From positions 28,248,839 to 28,312,838 of the forward strand of contig NC_065919.1 of NCBI RefSeq assembly GCF_024586455.1: a stretch of DNA of 64,000 bases, given 5' to 3'. The DNA is from Bactrocera neohumeralis. Lineage: Eukaryota > Arthropoda > Insecta > Diptera > Tephritidae. The notes below the pieces were generated by a model that worked only from the letters and a program-made list of their open reading frames with translations, was not told where the DNA came from and did no database searches. The stretch's first letter is position 1; the number at the start of each line of letters is the position of its first letter. The position numbers were made by a program, and so were the translations under genes. Positions 44,770 to 55,134 of the stretch are shown here, piece after piece.

Positions 44770-45552
44770 ATATGCGAGTGCATCTTCATAACGGCGTGGA
44801 TTCAGGACTTTACACAGAAATGTTGTTGAAAATTGGTGATGGTTGTTTAGATGTTGACGTTGAAGGCTACATACATATTACTGTCAAGAGAATTTTGTAA
44901 TTTAGTAGAAAATGATGTGGATCTCATTGCTAATGTTTCTCCGGAATTGCAAAAAAATTTGTGTAGTGATCAGTGGTTGTGTGCAAGAGCAATATTATCA
45001 AAAAGGAAACGAAATTGTTAATAGGATCAACACTGACATTTTAAACGAGGTTCAAGGAGAAATGAAGGAATATTTGTCAATGGATACCATTATAGATACG
45101 GAACTAAGTACTTCATATCCTGTGGAGTTTTTAAATTCACTTGAACTATCGGGTGTTCCGTCACATAAACTTCAATTGAAACTAAATGTACCAGTAATGC
45201 TTATGCGAAATCTAGATGCTCCTCGGCTATGTAATGGAGCAAAGCTGCGGATAACAAAATAGGGACAGAACATACTTGGTGATACTATTTTAACAGGTGT
45301 CGGTAAGAGAAATAGTGTTATAATTCCCACTGACCTTTCATTCCAATTTAAAAGGGTTCAGTTTCCCGTCAAGCTTAGCTTTGCTGTTACTATAAACTAG
45401 GCACAAGGACAAACATTACAGGTAGCAGGAGTGCATTTAGAAAACCCATGCTTCTCTCATGGTCAACTTTATGTAGCCTTTTCACGTGTATCTAATGCCC
45501 AGAATTTACACAAATTTGCACTCGACGGGAAAACTTATAACATTGTCTAAAA
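44770..45552 (+). pseudogene. Helitron Pif1-like helicase C-terminal part, broken
   Basis: Visible blocks: Gly-Asp-Gly-Cys-Leu-Asp near 44840 (another frame), then the open frame to 45262 with Tyr-Pro-Val-Glu-Phe-Leu-Asn-Ser-Leu, Gly-Val-Pro-Ser-His-Lys-Leu, Pro-Val-Met-Leu-Met-Arg-Asn-Leu-Asp and Arg-Leu-Cys-Asn-Gly. After further stops come Phe-Pro-Val-Lys-Leu-Ser-Phe, Ala-Gln-Gly-Gln-Thr-Leu, and Phe-Ser-His-Gly-Gln-Leu-Tyr-Val-Ala-Phe-Ser-Arg-Val (about 45452-45492, motif VI with its Arg). These are the late motifs of the SF1B helicase in Helitron RepHel proteins. A stop replaces the expected Lys before Ala-Gln-Gly-Gln. The HUH Rep nuclease and Walker A part are not present. Confidence 0.8.
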
Positions 45553-45889
45553 AAATATCCTAGATTAATACTTTGTATTTTATTTTTTTTTTAATTGTTA
45601 GAATTCAGAATTATTTATCTCTGTTACGGTGAAATATTTTTTATCATTTGTTGTTGCATTTCAATACGCATATTTTAAGGTGTTGAAACTTAATTGTCTG
45701 TAGTAAATTTTAAAAATTGTTGATCTCAGCCAATAAAATTTAGCTATCATTTTGACTGATTTTTATTATTATACCCTTAGCCTTTATCTCTCATACTTAT
45801 TTAATGGCTCCGCGGGTAAAAAGCTAGTAATTAAATATTTTGCGTTTTATTTACGATTTCCGGGTACCCTCTTGCCACAATGTATATTG

Positions 45890-46735
45890 TTGAGGGATTT
45901 GAACGCAATTGTTGTTCTAACAACAGTTGATATATTTATACGCACAGTTTGAATTTAGTTATTTATTAAAGCATTAATTTTGCTTCAGAAGCAACAATCT
46001 TCGTATAGAAGAATTGACACCTTCTTGCACACATGCTCTTTCTTATAACTTTTATTGTTCGTGCTCTTTTCGTTCGCCACCCACACTTTCTTCTTGCGGT
46101 GAAATAATATACAATTAAGCTTGTGGGTTCAGACGTCGCTTCCATATGTGTTCTCTGGTGTTTGCTCGCTGGGTGGGCGGTGATAAAGTGCTTTGTGTGA
46201 CCGACTGGCAGTCAAGTATGTAAATATGACATCAATCTACAAGGCATTCCCCATACATACATCAATAACAACAAATAATAAGCACAAGGATTGCAAGCGT
46301 AGACAATATTCTTCAACATTATTTGAGGAATGTATCCTTTTGCTATAACAACAACAATAAAAGTTGTTTCATTTGAAGGAATTTTAAGTAATTGGTTGGA
46401 GTAGGTCTTCAATAATTCTGTGCCCTTACAGTAGGCAACAAATTTGATAATATTTTGGGTGTCGATCATTACAACAATTAATATCTTATAGTCGCAACTA
46501 TTATTCTACACCGGACTTTCAAGTTTCAGAAGCGCTTATGCATAGATTCGACCAAATCAGCCTGAAAACTAAAACTGATCAGTGATTTCTTTGGCCGCGA
46601 GATGGTATAATGTTTTCAAATGATTTAAGCTGAGGTCAAAAAGCACAAACCTCTTAGTCTAATCGGTTATCTCTGCAATCAATCAGTCAACCAAAGCAAC
46701 TTTCAAGAAAAAGATGAATTTCGCCGTCAACGGCT
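45890..46735. other. No recognised gene
   Basis: AT-rich DNA; the open frame at 46212-46469 (minus) has no recognisable domain. Confidence 0.45.
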
Positions 46736-46739
46736 TTTA

Positions 46740-47150
46740 ACGTAGTTTTGTTCAGCACTAACTCATAGTCTACTGAATCCAACTCATTCATACATATGTA
46801 TATGTTCGTCGATTTCTCTGGGGATGATGATTTAAGGAATACAGAATACGTTCCTATCTAATTTTGGAATAACTGGGTTAATAGGTTAAAACCTATTTAC
46901 TTACTGAAATTACGCCATGAAGTCTAAAGTTTTGAAAACAGAAACAGTCACAGGGCGTCAAATCTGGCGATTACGGTGGCTGAGCACCGACTCGTTTCGC
47001 GTTCAGCCAAAAAGGGAGTAATAATCAGGCTAGAATATGACGACCACATTCAGGTTTTATTGGTGCGAGTCTAACATGAGTGAGGGTTGAGTCGATCTAT
47101 GGGATATGTTGAGATTCTCTGATATCTCCATGTTGCCAACACGACGGTCT
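46740..47150 (-). pseudogene. Possible mariner/Tc1-type transposase remnant
   Basis: On the minus strand near 46945-46985 the codons read Gln-Pro-Pro-stop-Ser-Pro-Asp-Leu-Thr-Pro-Cys-Asp, which is the third catalytic block of mariner/Tc1-type transposases with one stop. Flanking codons (Asn-Ala-Lys-Arg-Val-Gly-Ala before it) are compatible. No other block, end or frame could be supported, so extent and family are uncertain. Confidence 0.4.
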
Positions 47151-47437
47151 TCAAAAGAGTGACCAGTCTGGGTAAATTTTATTTTTGGTGTAAATTTCGA
47201 TGTTCTTAATTATTGCTATTAATGAAGTCGAATGAGTAAATTCACAGTAATACCTTTGGTTAAAGTTTTAAAATTAAATATAATTATTCTAAAATATCTC
47301 ACAGCAATCGTTTACTCATAGACATATCAAATGGACGACCATGTTTTTAATGTGAAGCACCTAAAAGAGAGCAATTTCAGATTTTATAGATTGGCGCATA
47401 CACAATAGCCAACGACCATCCCGAATACCACAAATAA

Positions 47438-47670
47438 TATATGTGACCTGGTCTACGGAAAGGGGGCTTAGGTGTCAAAAAATTAATGAGATAACGAGAA
47501 ACTGACGAAACGAGTTGTTTATTTTTAACAGCTGTTTCCCAGAAAACTGGTTTTCGACGGAAAGGGGGCTTAGGTGTCAAAATTAATGAGATAACGAGAA
47601 ACTGACAGCTGTTTCCCAGAAAACTAGATTTCGCACGTTAGCTCCCTTTTCGTAGACCAGGTCACATATA
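47438..47670 (+). mobile_element. Short MITE with inverted ends, copy 1 (internal duplication)
   Basis: The ends are TATATGTGACCTGGTCTACG at the left and its near-perfect inverse CGTAGACCAGGTCACATATA at the right. Inside, the block running from GGAAAGGGGGCTTAGGTGTC to CAGCTGTTTCCCAGAAAACT occurs twice in tandem (about 47457-47550 and 47559-47625). A second copy of the element without the duplication lies at 54976-55130, in the opposite orientation. Noncoding. Confidence 0.8.
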
Positions 47671-47674
47671 GTAT

Positions 47675-48980
47675 ATATCTGGTTGTGTAGATGCTCAAGA
47701 CTTGAAAAAAAGTTCACCAAGATGAATATTATGAAAAATCAACCTCTTTCGCATGACTTGTTGGGTTTCATATTATCTATTCTTTTAGATTTAGCTAAGG
47801 TAGCTTTCTAACTGCAAAATTGGATTTATTTCATATAACTGTACGTTTGCTGAAAAAACTCGACCTTCTTGAATCCAACATTATCACTGGGTGCCCTCTG
47901 CATTTACACTCATACACAAATACAGTGACGCTTGGTTCATGCCAGTTATGGCGCTTGCGTCACCGCCTTTGTACTACGAGTAACACACCATATCCTGTCT
48001 GGCAGCAGCCTTTATCTTTAGACAAACAGGAAACCACATTATGATCCAACAACACAAATACACACACATTCACACGTGACAGATTTTCCACTATTCATTG
48101 CGCTATTCACTCAAGCATGTCATATGCGCTATAGATTTCTTCGCCGCTCCGGCCCCCCGCCAGAAGTTCGCCTTGCAAAACTTTCCTTTCTTCCTTCCTA
48201 ATTAATATTAATTACCATTGCTGTTGCTGTTGTTGCGGCTGTGCTCTTGAAAGCCTTTATTGTCAGTATTGCATGAATATGCAGGCCTCCCTTGGGCACA
48301 CACACACACACACACACACATGCGCTCGTTCAGTGAACTTTGACTCATAATCATTTGGTTAGAAATAGGCGAGTCAAACATTGTCTAAGTGTGGGTGTTG
48401 CCTTTCGCCAAGCAGCTGAAAGCATGCCCTTTTAGCCTGTGTCGAGCCTTATGAGCGTTTCCTTCCCAATGAAATGTGAGTATGCGCATGCGAGCGTGTG
48501 TGTTTAGAGCTCTTATCTATGTGTTGGTGCTGGTATTTCTTTACGCTGAAATACACTTTCTAACTATTGGTGTTAGTCGCCTATTAAAGTCACATATACA
48601 TACATACATATATACAAATAGTATGGATATTGCCAAGCAATTTGCTGAAATTATCAACCAAAGAGCAGAAATTAAGATTAATTTCGTTGTATGCAATATT
48701 TGAGTTGTAATTAATTTAGGTTTTCAGAAGGTGTGGTTACTTGTAAACAGCAACAATAACAAATACTATATTTACTTTTAGCATGAACCTGTTGATTTTC
48801 ATTAGAAACCAAGAAGTTGACGACCAGAGATGTTTGCGCTCATGAAAGACAAATTTCCTGTGCCATCCCAAAAATTTGGTGAATTTCAGATAAACCAGAT
48901 ATTACATTGGTTAGTTATTACTCCTTCACTCGTCTTATAACAGAAGGAGGCGTCATCAAAAATACTTTATGGGTAGTGTT
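47675..48980. other. No recognised gene; (CA)12 microsatellite
   Basis: A perfect CA run lies at 48297-48320. Open frames at 47820-48044 and 48476-48703 show no domain. Confidence 0.5.
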
Positions 48981-48984
48981 TTGA

Positions 48985-49345
48985 GCAATCTGATAGAAGA
49001 CATCGAACGTATTCGAACACCTATCACGCTTTCTATATCGTCCCACTCAAAGTAATCGCCCTTGGCCCCAATACATTTGTACTAACGTTTTTCCCAATCC
49101 TCGAAACATTTGTTAAAGTTAATTTCCGGAACTGCCTTCAAAGCGCGTATCGATTTACGTTTAATGTCTTCAATTAACTCAAAACGTTGGCGACCTTCTT
49201 CGAATATTTTGTACCAATCAAAGACATTTGCTCGCTACAAACAATTGTTACCCAAGACCCTTTCCAACATTCTGAACCTTTCCGCACTAGCATTTTGATT
49301 CCAAAAACAAAAGTTAATGAAACTTCTCGCCGGTGGCACTTTCTG
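48985..49345 (-). pseudogene. Internally deleted mariner transposase
   Basis: On the minus strand the N-terminal part (Lys/Asn-Phe-Cys-Phe then Phe-Arg-Met-Leu-Glu-Arg-Val-Leu-Gly-Asn-Asn-Cys-Leu, a stop, Val-Phe-Asp-Trp-Tyr-Lys-Ile-Phe-Glu-Glu-Gly-Arg, about 49325-49190) is joined directly to the C-terminal part (Ile-Glu-Asp-Ile-Lys-Arg-Lys-Ser, then Phe-Glu-Asp-Trp-Glu-Lys-Arg, Tyr-Lys-Cys-Ile-Gly-Ala-Lys-Gly-Asp-Tyr-Phe-Glu, about 49180-49035). All catalytic Asp blocks are deleted at the junction near 49190. It resembles, in design, the deleted mariner at 43018-43610. Terminal repeats were not identified. Confidence 0.75.
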
Positions 49346-49483
49346 CACTTCAGAAAGACAAACTTATACTAAGCCCTAATGATTATTTTGATGAAACATT
49401 TGGCACAGATGTCACTGACAGTCAATACAACCTAGAAAAAAATTTCGACGAATGGATTTTCGCACGAAATTTAAATTAAAGAG

Positions 49484-49910
49484 TCTTACAATTTTTAGCC
49501 CACAGTAGTACATTTGGTAAGTCTGGGTTTAATTTACTGCAATATCCAGAACTAAGTTGTGCAAGGGATACTTTAGATTCTCAGACCAACACGAGTTCTT
49601 CGTCTGCTCTGAGTGGTCGCTTAACTCCAAGTACACCGTTTACTGGTGGAAGTGTTAATGACTCTACTGTTAATGGCGGTCATTGTGCGTCTGAAGTTTG
49701 TTGTGTTCAAAGTCTAATCGGTGTACCATTCAATGTCGTCGACGTAATTCAGGAATGAACTCTTGATAATCTTAGGACGCGGCTCCCCTACAAGCAGACG
49801 ACTGCAGGGATAACTTCGAGTCAAGAGGAATTATGTAATCGTACAAAGTGCAGGATTATGGAAGGTCTGAAGCTTCTTCATCTGCATTTCACTACATCCA
49901 GGCGACCTGA
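49484..49910 (+). other. Open stretch of about 140 codons with one stop, unrecognised
   Basis: From 49484 one frame stays open to a TGA at about 49756 and then again to about 49950, with a Ser/Thr-rich segment (Ser-Ser-Ser-Ser-Ala-Leu-Ser-Gly-Arg-Leu-Thr-Pro-Ser-Thr) and no ATG near its start. I do not recognise it. It could be a decayed exon or a fragment of an unknown element; the end overlaps the mariner fragment that begins near 49912. Confidence 0.25.
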
Positions 49911-49911
49911 G

Positions 49912-50365
49912 AAAGCTCTGTGTAAGATGAGTACCGCTCAAGCTCACTCTTGACCAAAAACAACGACGAGTTGATGATTCGGAACAGGGTTTGGAGATGT
50001 TCAAGCGCAATAAAGCCGAGTTTTTGCGTCGATATGTGACAATGTAAGTAACATGGCTCCATTATTTCACTCCGAAGTCCAATGGACTGCACACGATGAA
50101 CGCGCTACAAAGCGTAAAAAAATGCAAAGCGTCGGCTGGCAAGGTTATGACGTCTGTATTGTGGGATGCGCATGGAATAATTTTTATTGATTTCCTTGAA
50201 AAATGAAGGACTATCAATAGCGACTATTGAAGCAAAGCATAATACCGAAAAATTGGAGAGTCGCTAAGTTTGTGTATCAACCTTGAAGGAAAGTAGGTTA
50301 AATAAAAAAAAACCAATTTTGCCGAAAGAAAATATGTTTTGCTATGGTAGGCCGGTGACTTTTCA
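49912..50365 (+). pseudogene. mariner transposase central fragment
   Basis: Reads, with frame changes: Lys-Leu-Cys-Val-Arg-stop-Val-Pro, Leu-Thr-Leu-Asp-Gln-Lys-Gln-Arg-Arg-Val-Asp-Asp-Ser-Glu (about 49942-49983), Phe-Lys-Arg-Asn-Lys-Ala-Glu-Phe-Leu-Arg-Arg-Tyr-Val-Thr-Met (to about 50046), then a stop and Val-Thr-Trp where relatives have Asp-Glu-Thr-Trp, so the first catalytic Asp is lost. It continues with Ala-Ser-Ala-Gly-Lys-Val-Met-Thr-Ser-Val-Leu-Trp-Asp-Ala-His-Gly (about 50132-50178) and Ile-Phe-Ile-Asp-Phe-Leu-Glu-Lys. The second and third catalytic blocks are absent. The end carries TAGGCCGGTGACTTTTCAAA at about 50349-50368, probably the mariner terminus. Confidence 0.75.
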
Positions 50366-50369
50366 AATC

Positions 50370-51152
50370 AAATTTAAGGATTTCTTTGTTATTTTCTTTT
50401 TAATTATAGTAGAGCCCATGTTTACCGGAGAGACTGTAGCTTTTCTGGGGAGAGTGTGGCGGCCCAACGGTGAAGGAATTTTTCAAATTCGTCAAGTAAC
50501 TAGTTTTGGAGCCTGTTCAATACATAAATACAAACAAACAAATCTTTTGTCTTCACAATATTAGGATAGATAAAATTAAGGGGCTATATACTTCGAGGTC
50601 CACTTCGTGAAAGTTTGTGGATCATAAGTTTTTTCGGTCTCGAAAAATTTTAAATACTTTTTATAGTTTAGTTCCTCGATTAAAACTTGAGGAATTGGCA
50701 TGGTAATTGACGAAAAATTGTGCCACAAAAAATATCAATCAACAGAGAACGTAAAAATCGAAAAAAAATTATTTATTTACTTAAATTGTATACAAAAACA
50801 ATTTATGAAACCCTTAACCTTTTCAAAGTTCACTCAATTACTTGTTGACATCTCTTACGATGAGATAAAGGTCCTTAGTGGGCACAGAGTGTTGCATAAT
50901 GTGGGTTACTTGCAGCTTGTCAGCAAATATAATACAAGTACGTGTCCTTAAGTTGATGAATGGGGAACCGAACTCAATATTTTAGCATATATATACTTAT
51001 ATAACAATGTAACAATAAAATATATATATGTACATATATGCAACCACACACAAACCCAAATCGGAAATACCAAATATCATGTGAAAAATTGTTATGGAAA
51101 ATATTATAATATGTAGAAATGTTTTATGCTTCTCAGACATATTATATATATA

Positions 51153-51192
<40 letters not shown>

Positions 51193-51835
51193 ATATACAG
51201 ATATATATTTACATCTTCGTACATTATATATACCATAACAATCCCTATCAAATCTACTGAAAGAGCGAAAATCTTGAACGAATCCCGAATTGAGTTGCAG
51301 CATTTCGTCGAAGACAACGTAAGTAGTGTAGCCCCACGAAAAAACGAGTCCGTACACATTGTTTGCTTGAATACAAAGTAATTTGATATGCATTAGATGC
51401 TGCGAGCGAGCTGAAGGAAATACGTGCCAATTGTGTGTAAGTTGTGTATTGTAATGTGTTGACGTGTATATTTATTTATCTGTTGTTTATCACGCTTTTG
51501 GCTGCTCATGAGCGTATACTCAATCCCTTGCCAGCTGTCATGCCCATGCTGAAGTATGATGAAGGATGCCTGCCGTGTTGAGAGTACGCGTTGGCATTTC
51601 CGTTTCCGCCGGTAGCGAAAACCTATTCATGTAAACACTTCGTGACTTGAGGTTGGCAAATGGTTAGCAGCGCATAGTTGAACGTTTTAGTCTGATGACT
51701 ATGTTGGCATATTATCATTATTAAGAAATCAAGTCACATACCTATTTCCGAAAAGTCAACATTGTCAACAAACTGTTGGGCGGATGTGTAATTACACTAC
51801 CGACTGAATGCTCAAGTTTTACCGACAAGTCTTAT
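50370..51835. other. No recognised gene; AT microsatellite
   Basis: An (AT)n run lies at about 51154-51184. Open frames across it (for example 50997-51359 minus) encode Tyr-Ile repeats made by the microsatellite and are not genes. Confidence 0.55.
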
Positions 51836-51839
51836 GGCG

Positions 51840-52690
51840 TTGACGATGGTAGCGACTGTGATAATAATAAGAATATCGATAATGGTAATGATTGTTGTAA
51901 TGGTAATGCTTGTGATAACAAGAATATTATCCCTGATGATAATGGAATGCAAGGGGTAATAGTAATGGTAATGGTAATGATAATTGTAATAATTGTGGTA
52001 ATAATAATATCTGTAATGATTATGGTAATGCTAGTGGTAATAGTAATGGTAATGGTAATGATAATTGTAATAATTGTGGTAATAATAACGATCTGTAATG
52101 ATTACGGTAATATATAATGGTAATATTAATAATAAGGCTAATGGTAATTGTAATGCTAGTACTAATTAGAATGGTTGTGGTAATGATTGAATAAAAGAAT
52201 TCGAAGGACATCTTTATTGGTAATGGTAATCATTGTTGTAATAATAATAATATCGGTTATGGTAATGTTTATTGTAATTTTAATGGCTGTGGTAGGGATT
52301 ACATTAAAAAATTCAGAATATGTCTGTATTGGTAATGATAGTAATATCGGCAATGATAACGACCATAGTAATGCTAGCGGTAATGTAAGGAATGATTACA
52401 TTAAAGAAATTAATTATCTGGGATAGTAATTACAATAATTGTAGTAATAATAGTATCGGTAATGGTTATGCTAGTTTTAATAGGATTGTTGTGGCAATGC
52501 TAATGCCAATTGTAATGGGTATGGTAATGATTACATTAAAGAATTCGAAATATTTCAATGATAATGGCAAGGCGTTGTAACAGTAAGGTTGTGGAAATGA
52601 TTACATTAAAGAAATAAATTATAGACATCTATTTTGGTAATGGCAATAATAAATTAGTATTGATATTGGTAATGATAATGATATACTTGT
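51840..52690. repeat. Cryptic GGTAAT/GTAATAAT repeat tract
   Basis: About 850 bases dominated by short units such as GGTAATGGTAATGATAATTG with interruptions. A larger unit near 51955-52015 (AGTAATGGTAATGGTAATGA then TAATTGTAATAATTGTGGTA) repeats at about 52040-52088. The phrase ATGATTACATTAAAGAA recurs at about 52391, 52526 and 52597. Open frames here are Val/Ile/Met-rich by-products of the repeat. Confidence 0.8.
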
Positions 52691-52699
52691 ATGTAGTAT

Positions 52700-54970
52700 T
52701 AATTGAAATGGTACCGGTAAAATTAATTCCTGAAAAAAGTCCATAAACTCAATATAAGTAAATAGGTCTCTTATGTTTAAGGTTTTGTTGCAAATTACTT
52801 TCCGAGTCAAACCTTTTCGGTTTACAGGGTTTTCCAATAAGAGTTATATGATTTCTTTAAAAAATACACTAATGTTTAAGATGTTTGTTCAAAATTGCTC
52901 TATTTTTCGAGGACTTTTTCTACTAAATCAAGTCGTATGTCATACGAAGCGACACTTAGAAGTCATATCTTTCCTATCTGAAAACCCGGTACATACCCAT
53001 ATATTTCATCATGGTATATCTTTGGCGTACATATTGTATATCCGTGGATATTTTTGTCAGCCGGAAAGATAAATGCGCTGATCTCTCATTGTTTTACAAG
53101 GCCTTTGTTTACTCTCATTACACTCTGTGTGTAATATGTTGTTGTAATTTGATTTTTGTTGTCATTGCTGTTGTTTATTGTGTGTATTTTGCTATCAATG
53201 CATACTTCGTTGCATTTTCCTTTGACAGTTTATTATTTTCATCTTATTTTTCCTGTCATTTGTAATGAGGGGTTACAACCTTCAGCGTGTCTCGTTTATC
53301 AATTTGTGTGTCCTCGCACAGCATTGCATGAAGTTTTCGCCACATATTTGGTAAACAATGGCTGCCATTCCCGAGCCATACATACGTACATTTATTAACG
53401 GCTTCGCTTTCTAAAGTTATGACAGGCGGGAGTGTTGCGCTCTCTTTTGAGCTGATAAGCAATTTACATACATATGTACACTCTTGTACAGACATATTAA
53501 CAAATATGGGGTGGAAGTACAAAAAAATTATAGTACACTTTGATGTTTTTGTATGAACAAGTAAAGAAAGTTGCAAAAAAGTTTTGTAAAAAAAGTTGCT
53601 AGGAGTTAGCAATACTGAAGTTTTAGAATGTTTTGCACAAAAGTTAGTTTGCTGAATATTTAGTGTGGTTAGTTTATTTTTTTTTGTGTGAAAATTTATA
53701 AGTTATAATGCGCTGCCATGCATATAAACTGGGAAGATTCCAATTCTTACAAAATTCTTTAAAACCAGCTTACTGAGCGGTTAGTGAAAACCTTCCTCAT
53801 GAAAATGTTGCGCTAATTTTCATTAGCACTCGCTTCAGAATGTTTGAAAAACCTTAAAAGGACTTCAAAACACCAATGCTTTGGATTATTGCTTCATGCA
53901 GCGAGCGGATTATTTTTTTTAATCAAATCAGTACTATTTCGTAATCAGAAATACACTCAAGAGATAAGCGAATTGGCGATAATTGTAGACCTCTACCATA
54001 ACCATTGGATTAAATTTGAAGCCTGTAGTGTATAATAGTTGTAAACCATCAAATGCAAATTAATATCTCTGCATCATTCTGGAACAAAACACGAAATAAA
54101 ATTGTGAATAGCGTAAATCAATCTGAATAAAAGCACACAATTAATAAAAATAAAATAACAAAGTATAAAATGCAAATCATCATGATATTATCCCTGTTGA
54201 ATTATTTGCTCTATTGGGTCATGTTTACTTCGTTAATATTTAAATATATTTCATCCGGTACGATCGAGCTGAGAGAAACTCCACTGTAATATGATTCTGC
54301 ATGTTTGCATATGTGTGCTTTTTCTGAACGAGTAAATATGTAGACATGAAAGGCTGTGATGCGAAGATGTATGAGTGTCATTTGTTGCCTGAATTTTTAA
54401 TCAAACTGACACGTGTGTTCACCACGCTTCATTCTAATCCCTTCAACGGCTTATCGGCATATAATATTAAGTGGTTTAACCACAACAAAGTTGAAGAGAA
54501 ATTTTTGTTTACAACTTAGCGGAAAATCCCTTTTTTTTAAGTGTGGCATGTGTTGAAAAATTTTGAAATGATACACGAGCTTCTAGCTAGAAAGTAAATT
54601 TATCACACACAGGGTGGGATTGGTTGTTGTGAAGTCACAATATGCCGTTAAGTGGGAGGTATATTGTGTTTTTTTTTGCATTAAAAAGACTTTTTAAGGC
54701 CCTCATTCGCGGTGATGCCGTAGAGTTTTTCATACTGGTCGAATTAACAATAAATAAATTAATAATAATAGTTAATGGAACATGCTCTTATGACTAAGAG
54801 TAATATGGATTCAACCCAACGTTTCTATGCTAAGTATTCTGAAGGTTGACTCATGAAACCCGTTCATTCGTTTTTATGGGTAGTTTTTTGTTAATTACAG
54901 ACTGAGGATACTTGTTTGGAGATATTGACCTATACACTTTCTACAAGAGAGTGCTAAGCAAAGGCTCATT
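52700..54970. other. No recognised gene
   Basis: AT-rich DNA; overlapping open frames at 52773-53398 have no recognisable domain. A TTGTTGTAA-rich patch lies at 53140-53180. Confidence 0.45.
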
Positions 54971-54975
54971 TTATA

Positions 54976-55130
54976 ATATGTGGCCTGGTCTACGAAAAGG
55001 GAGCTAACGTGCGAAAACTAGTTTTCTGGGAAAAGCTGTTAAAAGTAATCGTCAGTTTCTCGTTATCTCATTAATTGTTCTCCTTTTTTTTTGACACCTA
55101 AGCCCCCTTTCCGTAGACCAGGTCACATAT
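54976..55130 (-). mobile_element. Short MITE with inverted ends, copy 2
   Basis: A 155-base copy of the MITE at 47438-47670, in opposite orientation: ATATGTGGCCTGGTCTACGA at the left and CCGTAGACCAGGTCACATAT at the right, with AGTTTTCTGGGAAAAGCTGT and TCAGTTTCTCGTTATCTCAT inside. It has only one copy of the internal block, so it is the simpler form. Confidence 0.8.
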
Positions 55131-55134
55131 ATAG

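Larger units (their letters stand above)
43605..45827 (+). mobile_element. Helitron with Pif1-like helicase remnant
   Basis: The left end is TCATACTAATATTATAAATG preceded by A; this start, with GTTACGCTTTCACGCAAAAAC following, is a familiar insect Helitron 5' end. The right end is AAGCTAG followed by T, with the GC palindrome CCGCGG at 45810-45815, the usual place for the 3' stem. Insertion between A and T without target duplication fits Helitrons. It lies inside a mariner reading frame, which fixes both ends independently. At 43931-44580 it contains an INE-1-like element. Only the 3' part of the Rep-helicase gene remains. Confidence 0.75.
42893..45885 (+). mobile_element. Internally deleted mariner split by a Helitron
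   Basis: Mariner sequence runs from about 42893 to 43604, is interrupted by the Helitron at 43605-45827, and resumes at 45828 with codons for Lys-Tyr-Phe-Ala-Phe-Tyr-Leu-Arg (about 45833-45857). The outer ends (GGGGCAACGAG at the left; GGCAAGAGGG inward from the right, near 45880) are only loosely similar, so the boundaries are approximate. Removal of the insertion would leave about 0.77 kb, shorter than a full mariner because the catalytic middle was already deleted. Confidence 0.65.

Noticed and set aside
49110..49372. Plus-strand open frames near 49.1-49.4 kb
   Set aside because: They are antisense to the deleted mariner gene on the minus strand.
50997..51359. 120-codon open frame on the minus strand
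   Set aside because: Most of it is a Tyr-Ile run produced by the (AT)n microsatellite at 51154-51184.
51776..52117. 113-codon open frame rich in Val, Ile and Met
   Set aside because: It is a by-product of the GGTAAT repeat tract, which reads open in several frames on both strands.
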